The translations under genes were made by a program, and so were the position numbers. The notes under the pieces were generated by a model. The model saw only the letters and a list, made by a program, of their open reading frames with translations. It made no database searches and was not told the origin of the DNA. Source: Deinococcus soli (ex Cha et al. 2016) (GTDB lineage Bacteria; Deinococcota; Deinococci; Deinococcales; Deinococcaceae). From it: a DNA stretch of 64,000 nucleotides. The first letter of the stretch is position 1; every line of letters begins with the position of its first letter. Location of the stretch: contig NZ_CP011389.1 of the NCBI RefSeq assembly GCF_001007995.1, positions 806,001-870,000 of the forward strand, read 5' to 3'. Shown here piece by piece: positions 11,263 through 23,742 of this stretch.

Positions 11263-11294
11263 TTGACCGTAATTCCATTCTGTTATAAACTAAA
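11263..11294 (+). promoter_or_regulatory. ddrA promoter with RDRM-like operator
   Basis: TTGACC (11263-11268) and TAAACT (11286-11291) are 17 nt apart; TATAAA at 11284-11289 is an alternative -10. The 17-nt block 11278-11294 (TTCTGTTATAAACTAAA) has the symmetry TTnnGTTnnnAACnnAA and resembles the radiation-desiccation response motif bound by the DdrO repressor in Deinococcus. It covers the -10 and ends 3 nt before the ATG, so a bound repressor would block initiation and the mRNA would be leaderless. A second, weaker GTC-TT-GAC element overlaps the -35. This is the only AT-rich island of its kind in the window. Confidence 0.75.
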
Positions 11295-11297
11295 CGC

Positions 11298-11915
11298 ATG
11301 AAACTGAGCGATGTTCAGAAACGACTTCAGGCCCCGTTTCCCGCTCACATGGTGGCGTGGAAACCAGCGGCCTTCAACCGGGACCGCAGCCGCGCGCTGA
11401 TGCTGGCGCACATCGACGCCCGCGCGGTGCAGGACCGCCTGGACGCCATCTGCCCCGACGCCTGGAGTTTCGAGATCGAGGTTGTCCCCGGCACCCGCCA
11501 GCCCACCGTGAAGGGCCGCCTGACCGTCCTGGGCGTCACCCGCGAGGACATCGGCGAGGCCCCCGAGGGCGACCTGGGCACCCTCAAAGCAGCCAGCAGC
11601 GACGCCCTGAAACGCTGCGCCGTGCACTTCGGCATCGGCCGGTACCTTTACGACCTGCCCAAGACCTGGGCCGACTGGGACGACGCCAAGCGCGCGCCCA
11701 CGCAGACGCCTGAACTGCCCGACTGGGCCCGCCCGGACCACGAGCGCACGCCCGGCGGCGCGCACCTGATGCAGGCCATGGAGCAGCTGCGCTACGAACT
11801 GCCCGAGGATCTGGACCTTCAACGCGAGGTGTACAAGCACCTGAAGGCCGCGCTGGGCAGCCTGCACCCCGCCCCGCCGCAGCCCACGCCCCAGCACCCT
11901 GGACGGGCCGCGTGA
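11298..11915 (+). CDS. ddrA: DNA damage response protein DdrA (Rad52-family single-strand annealing protein)
   Basis: 205 aa, close to the usual length. DdrA binds and protects 3' single-stranded DNA ends after irradiation or desiccation in deinococci. The N-terminal Rad52/22-like domain is recognisable: MKLSDVQKRLQAPFPAHMVA, then RALMLAHIDARAVQDRLD, SFEIEVVPG near 56-64, and the core AASSDALKRCAVHFGIGRYLYDLPKTWADWD split over residues 97-127. The acidic and Pro-rich C-terminal tail (PPQPTPQHPGR) is variable in the family. The promoter carries an RDRM-like operator. The stop overlaps a GTG that starts a 38-codon ORF. Confidence 0.95.
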   Translation: MKLSDVQKRLQAPFPAHMVAWKPAAFNRDRSRALMLAHIDARAVQDRLDAICPDAWSFEIEVVPGTRQPTVKGRLTVLGVTREDIGEAPEGDLGTLKAASSDALKRCAVHFGIGRYLYDLPKTWADWDDAKRAPTQTPELPDWARPDHERTPGGAHLMQAMEQLRYELPEDLDLQREVYKHLKAALGSLHPAPPQPTPQHPGRAA

Positions 11916-12028
11916 TCCGCCGCGACCGGGACGAGAACGCCCACGCGCAACCCGGTCGTCTGCTGACCGCGATCCTCAGCGTGCTGCTGCTGATGCTGCT
12001 GGGCGGCACCCTCGCCCGCCTGCTGTAA
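11912..12028 (+). CDS. 38-aa single-pass membrane micropeptide coupled to ddrA
   Basis: GTG at 11912 overlaps the ddrA TGA (GTGA); TAA at 12026-12028. The product is a charged 14-residue head (MIRRDRDENAHAQP) followed by a Leu-rich helix LLTAILSVLLLMLLGG, ending ARLL. Charge and hydrophobicity fit a type II/N-in single-span peptide. Codon third positions are almost all G or C, as in real genes here. I do not recognise a family. The overlap, the clean helix and the inducible promoter upstream argue that it is expressed with ddrA, but this is inference. Confidence 0.55.
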   Translation: MIRRDRDENAHAQPGRLLTAILSVLLLMLLGGTLARLL

Positions 12029-12045
12029 CCCCCGACCTGAACATC

Positions 12046-12078
12046 GCCCGACCGCCCGCGCACCTGCTGCCGGGCGGG
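12046..12078 (+). terminator. possible terminator after the ddrA unit
   Basis: GC-rich imperfect hairpin built from CCGCCCGC and GGGCGGGC followed by TTTCC. The tail is short, so this is tentative. Confidence 0.4.
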
Positions 12079-12142
12079 CTTTCCATCCACGCCCCGCGCA
12101 CTGTCACCACTGCGGTACGCACATTCCGCACAGCGCCCCGCC

Positions 12143-12148
12143 TACGCT
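12143..12148 (+). promoter_or_regulatory. -10 box of the methyltransferase gene
   Basis: TACGCT, 6 nt before ATG 12155; no ribosome site in between. Confidence 0.5.
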
Positions 12149-12154
12149 GAGCCC

Positions 12155-12928
12155 ATGACGTGGAACCCCGACCAGTACCACCTCTTCCGCGAGGCCCGCA
12201 GCGCCCCCGTCCGCGACCTGCACGCCCTGATCCCCGATCAGGCCTACGACAGCGTCATCGACCTGGGCTGCGGCACGGGCGAACACACCCTCACGCTCGC
12301 GCGGCGCTTCCCACAGGCGCAGGTCACCGGCCTCGACCAGAGCGCCGAGATGCTGGAGCGGGCCCAGGCGCAGCAGGCCCCCAACCTCCGATTTCAGCAG
12401 GGCGACCTGGGCAGCCTGGACGACACGTACGACCTGATCCACGCGAACGCCTCGCTGCAGTGGGTGCCGGACCACCCCGCGCTGCTCGCGCACCTGTGGA
12501 CCCACCTGCGCCCCGGCGGCGTACTGGCCGCGCAGGTGCCCGCCAATCACGACCACCCCAGTCACCGCCTCCTGACCGACACCGCGCTGGACTTTCAGGA
12601 CGAACTGGGCGGGTACGCCCGCTTCGGCACCGCGCACGGCGCGTCCCCGGTCCTTCCCCCTGCCCACTACGCGGAACTGCTCGACGAACTGGGCGGCGTG
12701 GATATCACCGCCCTCAGCAAGGTCTACCCCGTCCTGCTGAGCGGCGCGGACGGTCTGATCGACTGGACGAGAGGCACTGCCCTCGTCCCGTACCTCAGCC
12801 GCCTGACCGACGACGGGCAGCAGCGCTTCCTGGCTGCCTACCGCGAACGCCTCCACGCCGCCTATCCCGGCGGGCGCGTGTACTACGCCTTCACCCGCAC
12901 GCTGTTCACCGCGCGCCGGCCCGCCTGA
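12155..12928 (+). CDS. trans-aconitate 2-methyltransferase-like SAM methyltransferase
   Basis: 257 aa. The class I methyltransferase motif VIDLGCGTGEHTLTLARRFP is at residues 34-53, the acidic motif II loop GLDQSAEMLERA at 58-69, and LIHANASLQWVPDHPALL near 93-110 (the usual NASLQW of Tam-type enzymes). MTWNPDQYHLFREAR at the start matches Tam proteins, which esterify trans-aconitate. The C-terminal half has the expected RLTDDGQQRFLAAYRERL. Substrate is assigned by family resemblance only. It stands alone and converges with the exported protein gene. Confidence 0.78.
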   Translation: MTWNPDQYHLFREARSAPVRDLHALIPDQAYDSVIDLGCGTGEHTLTLARRFPQAQVTGLDQSAEMLERAQAQQAPNLRFQQGDLGSLDDTYDLIHANASLQWVPDHPALLAHLWTHLRPGGVLAAQVPANHDHPSHRLLTDTALDFQDELGGYARFGTAHGASPVLPPAHYAELLDELGGVDITALSKVYPVLLSGADGLIDWTRGTALVPYLSRLTDDGQQRFLAAYRERLHAAYPGGRVYYAFTRTLFTARRPA

Positions 12929-12931
12929 GCG

Positions 12932-13420
12932 TCAGTTCAGGAAATCGGCGGGATCGGGTTCCTGCTGCGCCATCTGCGGCGTGAGCAGCATCAGGACGTG
13001 CATGATCTTGCCGCGCTTGTCCTTCACCTTGCCGTCCATCAGGTACAGGCCTCTGAACATGCCGTCCCCGAGCGTGTACAGGTTGGCCGTCTGACCGTCC
13101 CTCTTCGCGGCCCGCACGAACTTCAGGCTGCGCGCTCCGAAGAACTCACCGGGCTGCCCCTGCGGTTCGACCAGCATGACCGCCCAGTGGTTGGTGCTGA
13201 GCTTCGGCATGTAGATGAACATCAGCCCCTGCACGGGCACGCCCCGTGGCGCAACCCAGGCGCGCATAACCATCTCGCCCATCACGTTCGTGTCCATCAG
13301 GGGGGTCTGCCCCGACTGCCCCGAGGCGATGCTCCAGACCGCCTTCGAGTAGTCGGCGGCCTGGGACGCTCCGGTCAGGGTGAGCAGGCTCAGGGCACAG
13401 GTGAGAACGGCGCGGCGCAT
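12932..13420 (-). CDS. exported protein of unknown function
   Basis: 162 aa from ATG 13420, just after a Sec signal: MRRAVLTCALSLLTLTGASQA with a likely cut after AQA-like residues near 21. A CATGCT box 7 nt upstream supports this start over one four codons earlier. The mature part has no motif I recognise; it contains basic stretches (FVRAAKRDGQ, DGKVKDKRGK) and a Met-rich strand (TNVMGEMVMRAWV). Probably periplasmic. The stop is 3 nt from the convergent methyltransferase stop. Confidence 0.6.
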   Translation of the reverse strand: MRRAVLTCALSLLTLTGASQAADYSKAVWSIASGQSGQTPLMDTNVMGEMVMRAWVAPRGVPVQGLMFIYMPKLSTNHWAVMLVEPQGQPGEFFGARSLKFVRAAKRDGQTANLYTLGDGMFRGLYLMDGKVKDKRGKIMHVLMLLTPQMAQQEPDPADFLN

Positions 13421-13493
13421 GAGGGGCAGCATGGCAGCGCGCCGCGCCGGACGTTGCCTCAGGTGCGGGCGCGTCGGGGGGAGGACACCCCCG

Positions 13494-15971
<2,478 letters not shown>

Positions 15972-16007
15972 GGTACGCGCGGGGCGCAAGGACAGGCGCA
16001 GTGCGCC

Positions 16008-16943
16008 TCAGCGGGTCGTGATGCGGTCCACCTCGGCCAGCTCCTCGGGCGTGAGGATCCAGCTGGCCGCGCCCACGTTCGCGTCGATCTGCTCGGGTTT
16101 CGTGGCCCCGGCGATCACGCTGCTCGTCACGTCGAACGACAGCAGCCAGCTGAACGCGAGGTCCAGCAGCGTGTGCCCCCGCCCTTCCGCGAAGGCGCGC
16201 AGGTCCTCCACGACCGCCCAGTTCCGTTCGGTCAGGTAGCGGTCCTGGGCGCCCTGGCTGCCGGTGATGCGCGCCCCGGCGGGCAGGTCGGCCCCGGCGC
16301 GGTACTTGCCGGTCAGGAGGCCGCTGGCCAGCGGGAAGTACGGCAGCAGGCCCAGGTTCAGGTCGCGCATGGCGGGAATCAGGTCAGTTTCGACGTCCCG
16401 CACGAGCAGGCTGTGCTCGTCCTGGCAGGACGTGAAGTGCGCCCAGCCGTGCTGCCGGGCCAGGGCGTCGGCGGCGCGCACGTCGGCGGCGGGCATGTTG
16501 CTTACGCCTATGGCGCGCACGAGGCCCTCCTGCACCAGGTCGTTCAGGGTGCCCAGCGTGTCCTCGATGGGCGTCTGCGGGTCCGGGGTGTGCAGCTGGT
16601 ACAGGTCCAGATGATCGGTCCCGAGGCGGCGCAGGCTGGCGTGCAGCGCCTCGCGGATGTACGCGGGCCGCGCGCCCCCCTTCCCGTCACCCATGTCCAT
16701 GCCGAACTTGCTGGCCAGGACGATGTTCGCCCGCTCGGCGCCCAGCGCGCGGCCCAGCAGCTCCTCGCTGCCGCCGCGGTTGCCGTAGATGTCGGCGGTA
16801 TCGAACAGCGTGATCCCGGCGTCCAGCGCGCGGCGCACCACGGCCGTCGTGCCCGCCTGATCCAGCCGTCCCCCGAAGTTGTTGCAGCCCAGCCCGACGA
16901 CCGACACGGTCAGGCCGCTGTGTCCCAGCGTTCGCATTTGCAT
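16008..16943 (-). CDS. aldo/keto reductase
   Basis: 311 aa TIM-barrel NADPH oxidoreductase. The catalytic residues are visible: Asp48 and Tyr53 in [15 protein letters not shown], Lys79 in VLASKFG, and His in [10 protein letters not shown] near 117-120. GVSNMPAAD and the C-terminal coenzyme-binding segment [16 protein letters not shown] are typical. Substrate unknown; AKR proteins of this branch act on various aldehydes. A TAGGCT box (16950-16955) lies 6 nt before ATG 16943, fixing the start. Confidence 0.9.
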   Translation of the reverse strand: MQMRTLGHSGLTVSVVGLGCNNFGGRLDQAGTTAVVRRALDAGITLFDTADIYGNRGGSEELLGRALGAERANIVLASKFGMDMGDGKGGARPAYIREALHASLRRLGTDHLDLYQLHTPDPQTPIEDTLGTLNDLVQEGLVRAIGVSNMPAADVRAADALARQHGWAHFTSCQDEHSLLVRDVETDLIPAMRDLNLGLLPYFPLASGLLTGKYRAGADLPAGARITGSQGAQDRYLTERNWAVVEDLRAFAEGRGHTLLDLAFSWLLSFDVTSSVIAGATKPEQIDANVGAASWILTPEELAEVDRITTR

Positions 16944-16949
16944 GCGTGC

Positions 16950-16955
16950 AGCCTA
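16950..16955 (-). promoter_or_regulatory. -10 box of the aldo/keto reductase gene
   Basis: TAGGCT on the minus strand, 6 nt from ATG 16943. Confidence 0.5.
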
Positions 16956-17023
16956 CGCCTGCCGACATGAGCTGCACCCAAGGGTGGACGACCAACCAGG
17001 ACCGCGTGAGGCATGCTGGGGGT

Positions 17024-17647
17024 ATGCGCGCCCCACCAACCCGGCCTCCCTCCGCCCCGCGCGCCACCAGTCTGGGCCGCGCCGCCGGGATCACCGCCGC
17101 CCTGATCGCGGGCCTGTGGGTGCAGGAGAGCGCCGATCAGCTGGTGTTCCAGGGGCAGCTGGACCAGTTCGGCATCGAGCCGCGCTCGCCGGGTACGTTC
17201 TGGCACGTCCTGACCGCGCCGTTCCTGCACGTGGACTTCGGGCACCTGATCGCGAACACCGTGCCGCTGGCCGTCCTGACGTTCATGAGCGCCCTGCGCG
17301 GCGTGGCGCGGTTCCTGGCGGCGCTGCTGCTGATCGTCCTGATCGGCGGCGGACTGGTGTGGCTGCTCGGCCGGGGCGGCAGCGTGCATCTGGGCGCCAG
17401 TGAACTGGTGTTCGGGCTGCTCGCGTACCTGCTGGGGGTGGGCTGGTGGGAACGCACCCCTCTGGCCATCGGCGTGGCCGTGGCGGCCTTCCTGCTGTAC
17501 GGCGGTATCCTCTGGGGCGTGCTCCCGGCGAACCCGGCGGTGTCGTGGGAGGCGCACCTGTTCGGCTTCGTGGGCGGCCTGATCGCCGCGGCGATCCTCC
17601 ACCAGAAACGGCCCCCGGCGCGCCCCACGTCCAGCTTCCCGCGCTGA
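17024..17647 (+). CDS. rhomboid family intramembrane serine protease
   Basis: 207 aa with six predicted helices. The rhomboid L1-TM2 signature [13 protein letters not shown] (68-80, with His69, His74 and Asn78), the catalytic Ser126 in [10 protein letters not shown], and the general-base His178 in [10 protein letters not shown] are all present. The usual GxSG reads GASE, an uncommon last residue. ATG 17024 follows CTGGGGGT; longer frames upstream would read through the divergent gene's promoter. Substrate unknown. Confidence 0.85.
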   Translation: MRAPPTRPPSAPRATSLGRAAGITAALIAGLWVQESADQLVFQGQLDQFGIEPRSPGTFWHVLTAPFLHVDFGHLIANTVPLAVLTFMSALRGVARFLAALLLIVLIGGGLVWLLGRGGSVHLGASELVFGLLAYLLGVGWWERTPLAIGVAVAAFLLYGGILWGVLPANPAVSWEAHLFGFVGGLIAAAILHQKRPPARPTSSFPR

Positions 17648-17678
17648 CCCGCAGGACATTCTCACCTGGGGGCCGGGC

Positions 17679-17684
17679 TATGCT
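17679..17684 (+). promoter_or_regulatory. -10 box deciding the DUF2946-like start
   Basis: TATGCT, 7 nt before ATG 17692. It contains the upstream ATG at 17680, which is therefore unlikely to be translated. Confidence 0.5.
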
Positions 17685-17691
17685 CGGCGCG

Positions 17692-18189
17692 ATGCGAGCC
17701 CACCCCCACACCCAGCGCCCTGCCCCGATCCGGGTGGACCGCTGGGTGCTGGCGCTGCTCGCGGTGCTGGCGTCGCTGGCGCACCTGACCCGCAGCCCAG
17801 GGGCAGGCGGGCTGGGCCTGCCCCTGGGCACGCTGACCCAGGTGACCACCAGAGCCGGACACGTGCACGAGGCTGCGGCGGAGGCCAGGGTCCACGTGCA
17901 TGTGGCGGGCGTCCCCTGCGACCCACCTGCTCCCCGGACGGCGGAGCCGGGTGCCTCGCACGCCGACAGGCACGCCCTGACGGACGCCGCACCGAACGCC
18001 CCGCCGCACCACGCGCACGGCGACACCCACTGCCCGTTCTGCCTGACGGCCGGCTTCGCGCTGGCCGCCGCCTACGGGCCCCGCGTCGGCCCACGGGCCC
18101 AGCGGGCCTCCCACGTGACCACCCGCACTGCCGGGCCGGTCACGTTTGCGCTGCGGCATGCGGACGCCCGCGCGCCACCGCTGGCCTGA
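17692..18189 (+). CDS. DUF2946-like His/Cys-rich exported protein
   Basis: 165 aa. One hydrophobic N-terminal segment ([15 protein letters not shown], about residues 14-28), then a soluble region unusually rich in His: [36 protein letters not shown]. The HCPFC motif with flanking His is the hallmark of DUF2946, small proteins found beside copper-handling genes. Here the next genes are ycnI-like and copC-like, so metal binding in the periplasm is a reasonable inference. The last 40 residues are Arg/Thr/Ala-rich and less certain. Confidence 0.65.
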   Translation: MRAHPHTQRPAPIRVDRWVLALLAVLASLAHLTRSPGAGGLGLPLGTLTQVTTRAGHVHEAAAEARVHVHVAGVPCDPPAPRTAEPGASHADRHALTDAAPNAPPHHAHGDTHCPFCLTAGFALAAAYGPRVGPRAQRASHVTTRTAGPVTFALRHADARAPPLA

Positions 18190-18359
18190 CCTCAGCCGCC
18201 ACTGGAGTCCCCTGCCCGACCGGGCGCTGGGGTCCCGGCCCGGCGCTCCTCGCGGCCCGAGCCCTGTGGCCTGTGCCCCGTGCCCCCTGCGCCTTTCACC
18301 TTGCGACGACCGCGCCCGCGTGGCCTGCGGCGTCCCCTGATCAACCCTGGAGTTCACAC

Positions 18360-18812
18360 ATGTTCAACCTGAAAGCTGTCCTGCCCCTGGCCGCCGCCCT
18401 GTTCCTGTCTGTCGCGGGGGCGCACGCCACCGTCCGCACCGAGACCGGCCTGACCGAATCCGCCGCCGGGAAAAGCGAGACGTACCGCCTGAACGTCCCC
18501 ACCGAGAAGGAGATCGCCACCACCCAGATCCGCCTCGTGGTGCCCGCCGGGGTCGTGATCAGCCGCTTCCAGGTCACGCCCGGGTTCACGCGCACCGTGA
18601 AGAAGGACGCGGCTGGCCTCGTGACCGAGGTCGTCTGGAAGGGCCGCGTGGCGCCCATGGAGTACGCCCGCTTCTTCTTCCAGGCGAAGAACCCGGCCGC
18701 GGCGGGTGAGGTCGTCTGGAAGGTCTACCAGACGTACAGCGACGGCAGCGTCGTCGCGTGGGACGACACGAACCCCGCCGAAGGACCGGCCAGCAGGACC
18801 ACCGTCAAGTAA
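18360..18812 (+). CDS. YcnI-like DUF1775 copper-associated exported protein
   Basis: 150 aa. Sec signal [23 protein letters not shown]. The mature protein is the DUF1775 beta-sandwich: residues 25-50 are followed by the [20 protein letters not shown] block, the aromatic FQVTPGF, a conserved Trp (VVWKGR) and FFFQAKNP. In characterised YcnI the N-terminal His of the mature protein and a Trp bind Cu(II); here mature numbering gives H near the cleavage site (GAHA), so the exact ligand depends on cleavage. CTGGAG at 18344-18349 is the ribosome site. It is followed 62 nt later by copC. Confidence 0.8.
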   Translation: MFNLKAVLPLAAALFLSVAGAHATVRTETGLTESAAGKSETYRLNVPTEKEIATTQIRLVVPAGVVISRFQVTPGFTRTVKKDAAGLVTEVVWKGRVAPMEYARFFFQAKNPAAAGEVVWKVYQTYSDGSVVAWDDTNPAEGPASRTTVK

Positions 18813-18874
18813 CCGTTCTCTGGGGGGAGGTCCACTTCCCCCCTCTGCCCCTGCCCCACCCTGGAGGTTGTCCC

Positions 18875-19273
18875 GTGAAGAAGATCCTGCCCCTGCTGAC
18901 TGCCCTGACCCTGTCCGTGGCTGCGGCCCACACCGCCGTGTCGGGCGTGACCCCGGCCCTGAACGCGGCCGTGACCGCTCCGAAGACCGTGACCCTGGCG
19001 TTCAGCGAACCTGTCGAACTGCGTTTCTCGACGTTCCGCGTGATGGCGGTCCCGGCGGGCGTGACGGTGGCCGAGGCCGCGCGGCGCGCCCTGGCCGAGA
19101 AGCCCGACTCGGTGATGCTGGCGAATCAGCCTGTCAGGTTGAGCGGCGCGGCGGCCCGGCTGGCCCTGACCCTGAAGCCGCGGCTGAAACCCGGTCACTA
19201 CGTGATCGCCTGGAAGATCCTCTCAGAGGACGGGCATCCTGTGACGGGCAGCAGTACCTTCCGGGTCCGCTGA
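18875..19273 (+). CDS. CopC-like periplasmic copper-binding protein
   Basis: 132 aa from GTG 18875 with CTGGAGG at 18861-18867. The signal peptide ends in VAAA, so the mature protein starts HTAVSGVTPALNA, placing His1 as in CopC Cu(II) sites; Asp and His in LSEDGHPVTGSSTFRV at the C-terminus supply the other ligands. LAFSEPVELRFSTFRV is the family core. There is no CopD domain fused or adjacent. With the DUF2946 and YcnI genes it forms a short copper-handling unit. Confidence 0.85.
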   Translation: MKKILPLLTALTLSVAAAHTAVSGVTPALNAAVTAPKTVTLAFSEPVELRFSTFRVMAVPAGVTVAEAARRALAEKPDSVMLANQPVRLSGAAARLALTLKPRLKPGHYVIAWKILSEDGHPVTGSSTFRVR

Positions 19274-19299
19274 GCCCAGCCATCCCTGCGTTCGGGGGT

Positions 19300-19329
19300 G
19301 ATTCCGTGCAGCCCGTCCAGCACGGAATC
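19300..19329 (+). terminator. hairpin after copC, possible terminator
   Basis: GATTCCGTGC (19300-19309) and GCACGGAATC (19320-19329) form a perfect 10-bp stem with a 10-nt loop, 27 nt after the copC stop. No T-run follows, so it may be a repeat-type hairpin rather than a classical terminator. Confidence 0.5.
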
Positions 19330-19436
19330 GCTTCCAGTTCGGTGGTCGGGCGTGCAGTCCGTCACGCTGCGGGTGACGCCTGCGGGAACCCCGCGCGGCC
19401 CCGCGCCGACGTGACTGGCCTTACACTGAACAGGTT

Positions 19437-20438
<1,002 letters not shown>

Positions 20439-20450
20439 ACGCGTACACGG

Positions 20451-20489
20451 GAGAGGGCCGGACACGCTGTGTGTCCGGCCCTCTCTTTG
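20451..20489 (+). terminator. strong rho-independent terminator after homoisocitrate dehydrogenase
   Basis: GAGAGGGCCGGACAC (20451-20465) and GTGTCCGGCCCTCTC (20471-20485) form a perfect 15-bp stem with loop GCTGT, then TTTGT. It also sits 6 nt from the stop of the convergent MDR gene. Confidence 0.93.
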
Positions 20490-20494
20490 TGCCC

Positions 20495-21499
20495 TTACAG
20501 TTTGACGATCATCTTGCCGGTGTTCTGGCCCCGCAGCAGGCCCATGAACGCGGCGGGCGTCCCATCGATGCCCTCGACGACGGTCTCGTCGAATTTCAGT
20601 TCGCCGCTGGCGATCCAGCCGCCGACTTCCTGCGCGAAGGTGTCGAACAGGTCGTAGTGGGGCGTGACGAGGAAACCGCGCAGCGTGAGCTGCTTGCCGA
20701 TGATCTGCACGAGGTTGCGGGGCGCGGGGGTGGGTTCGGTGGCGTTGTACATGCTGATCATGCCGCAGAGGGCGGCGCGGCCCTGCACACGCATGCTGCC
20801 GATGGCGGCCTCCAGGTGCTCGCCGCCGACGTTGTCGAAGTAGACGTCGATCCCGTCGGGCGCGGCGGCTTTCAACCCCTCGGCGACCGGACCGCCTTTG
20901 TAGTTGAAGGCCGCGTCGAAGCGCAGGTCATCCACGAGGTGACGGACCTTATCGGCGCTGCCCGCGCTGCCAATCACGCGCGAGGCGCCCTTCAGGCGGG
21001 CGATCTGCCCGACGGCGCTGCCCACGGCTCCGGCGGCGCCCGACACGAACACCACGTCGCCAGCCCTGAATTCCGCCACGCGCAGCAGGCCCGCGTATGC
21101 GGTCAGGCCGGGCATGCCCAGCACGCCCAGGTACGCGCTGAAGGGCACGCCGGGCAGTTCCGGCAGCACCTTCACGCGCCTGGCGTCGATGTTGGCGTGG
21201 GTGCGCCAGCCCTGGTCGTGGAGGACGTGCGCGCCGACCGGTACGCTGGCGTCCTCGCTGTGCGTGACGACGCCCACCGCGCCGCCGGTCATGGTCTCGC
21301 CGATGGCGAAGGGCGCGGCGTAGCTCTTGGTGTCGTTCATGCGGCCCCGCATGTACGGATCGACCGTCAGGTAGAGGTTGCGGACCTGGATCTGCCCGGC
21401 GGCGGGCGCGGCCAGCGTCAGGTCCACGAGGTTGAAGTCGCTGTCCCTGGGGGCGCCGACGGGACGGGCGGCGAGTTGCACTTCGCGTGAGGTCGTCAT
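20495..21499 (-). CDS. zinc-independent NADPH:enone reductase (MDR superfamily)
   Basis: 334 aa from ATG 21499. The prostaglandin/leukotriene-reductase branch of medium-chain reductases (CurA-like): PYMRGRMNDTKSYAAPF near 50-66, the nucleotide fold VFVSGAAGAVGSAVGQIARL near 148-167, and FDNVGGEHLEAAI with RAALCGMISMYNA in the C-terminal half. No catalytic zinc ligands are present, as expected. It reduces alpha,beta-unsaturated ketones or quinones in this family. A CACAGT box lies 7 nt upstream. Confidence 0.87.
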   Translation of the reverse strand: MTTSREVQLAARPVGAPRDSDFNLVDLTLAAPAAGQIQVRNLYLTVDPYMRGRMNDTKSYAAPFAIGETMTGGAVGVVTHSEDASVPVGAHVLHDQGWRTHANIDARRVKVLPELPGVPFSAYLGVLGMPGLTAYAGLLRVAEFRAGDVVFVSGAAGAVGSAVGQIARLKGASRVIGSAGSADKVRHLVDDLRFDAAFNYKGGPVAEGLKAAAPDGIDVYFDNVGGEHLEAAIGSMRVQGRAALCGMISMYNATEPTPAPRNLVQIIGKQLTLRGFLVTPHYDLFDTFAQEVGGWIASGELKFDETVVEGIDGTPAAFMGLLRGQNTGKMIVKL

Positions 21500-21596
21500 G
21501 CGGGCCACTGTGCGCCCTCATGAGAGGGCCGGATGGTAAGCACGGTGACGTTGAAATGGTCACGGCACCCCGGACACCCGGCCCCGAGCCCCTGAC

Positions 21597-22784
<1,188 letters not shown>

Positions 22785-22834
22785 CCGCTCATTCTAGGGA
22801 GGTGAGCCGCCCCTCCCCTTCTGCTGCTTACTGC

Positions 22835-23620
22835 TTACTCCCCGCCGGCCCAGAGGCCCTGGCGTTTCAGGGCGGCGACGAGGCCGGGTTCGCGTTTTTC
22901 CATGCCGCCTCCCTGCCCGAAGTACATGGTCAGGAGGCGCGCCCAGTCGCCGGGCTGGCCACCCCGGGCGGCGATGGGGTTCATGACCTCGGTGGCGTGG
23001 CGGATCTCCTCGTCGGTGCCGTCGTGGTACGTGTCGGTGTGAATGACCAGCGGGCGCGGCACGCGGGGGCGGTACGGGGCGTGCTCGGCGGGGCGGCCGA
23101 TGGTGAGCGCGGCGAAGGGCAGGACACCCTGCGGGAGCTTCAGTTCGTCGATGATGCCCTCCAGGCCATTCAGCACGCCGCCGATCCAGCAGCCCTGGTA
23201 CCCGAGCATCTCGGCGGCGGTCAGGAGGTTGGTCCCGGCCATGACGGCGTCCCCGATGCCGAAGTGCACGGCGATGGCGGGCCACGTGCCACCCTGCTGC
23301 CCGGCCACCTCCAGCACCCGCTGAACGCGGCGCACGTCGGCACACACGACAAAGGCCTCGCTGGCGGTGGCGATGTGCGCGTTCGTGGTGAGGTCCGCCA
23401 CGCGGGCGCGCAGTTCGGGTCGGGTGAGGCGGATCAGGGAGTACAGTTGCGCGGTCGCGTCGGTCGGGGCGCGCTGCGCGGCGTGCAGGATGACGTCCAG
23501 GTGCTCTGAGGGCATCGGCAGGGGCGTGCCGTCCTCGTGGGTCTCGTACTGGCGGACGGTGCGGTGCGCGTCGTAGAACGCGCGGACGTCCTCGGGGCGG
23601 CGGTGGCGGTCATCGGTCAT
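22835..23620 (-). CDS. nitroreductase family FMN protein
   Basis: 261 aa from ATG 23620, supported by a TATGCT box (23628-23633) 7 nt away. The nitroreductase fold is visible: HRTVRQYETHEDG (residues 19-31) with the FMN-phosphate Arg pair, HAAQRAPTDATAQ near 45-57, GIGDAVMAGTNLLTAAEMLGYQGCWIGG split over the middle, and ALTIGRPAEHAPYRPR near 190-205. NADPH-dependent reductase of nitro compounds, quinones or flavins by family. Alone in its transcription unit. Confidence 0.85.
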   Translation of the reverse strand: MTDDRHRRPEDVRAFYDAHRTVRQYETHEDGTPLPMPSEHLDVILHAAQRAPTDATAQLYSLIRLTRPELRARVADLTTNAHIATASEAFVVCADVRRVQRVLEVAGQQGGTWPAIAVHFGIGDAVMAGTNLLTAAEMLGYQGCWIGGVLNGLEGIIDELKLPQGVLPFAALTIGRPAEHAPYRPRVPRPLVIHTDTYHDGTDEEIRHATEVMNPIAARGGQPGDWARLLTMYFGQGGGMEKREPGLVAALKRQGLWAGGE

Positions 23621-23627
23621 GCGGGGC

Positions 23628-23633
23628 AGCATA
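23628..23633 (-). promoter_or_regulatory. -10 box of the nitroreductase gene
   Basis: TATGCT on the minus strand, 7 nt before ATG 23620. Confidence 0.5.
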
Positions 23634-23742
23634 CCCGCCGCCACGCCGGGGCAAGTGCGGGAGGTGCGACAGAACGCCGCCCTCCCCGCGCGGGGAGGCG
23701 GAGGGTGGTCGCCGGGGGTGCGGCCGTGGTGAGCGGCCGTGG

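Noticed and set aside
22801..22860. Small ORF in the TGCTTAC repeat after the trans-sulfuration gene promoter
   Set aside because: The frame is short and is explained by the repeat and the end of the nitroreductase gene.
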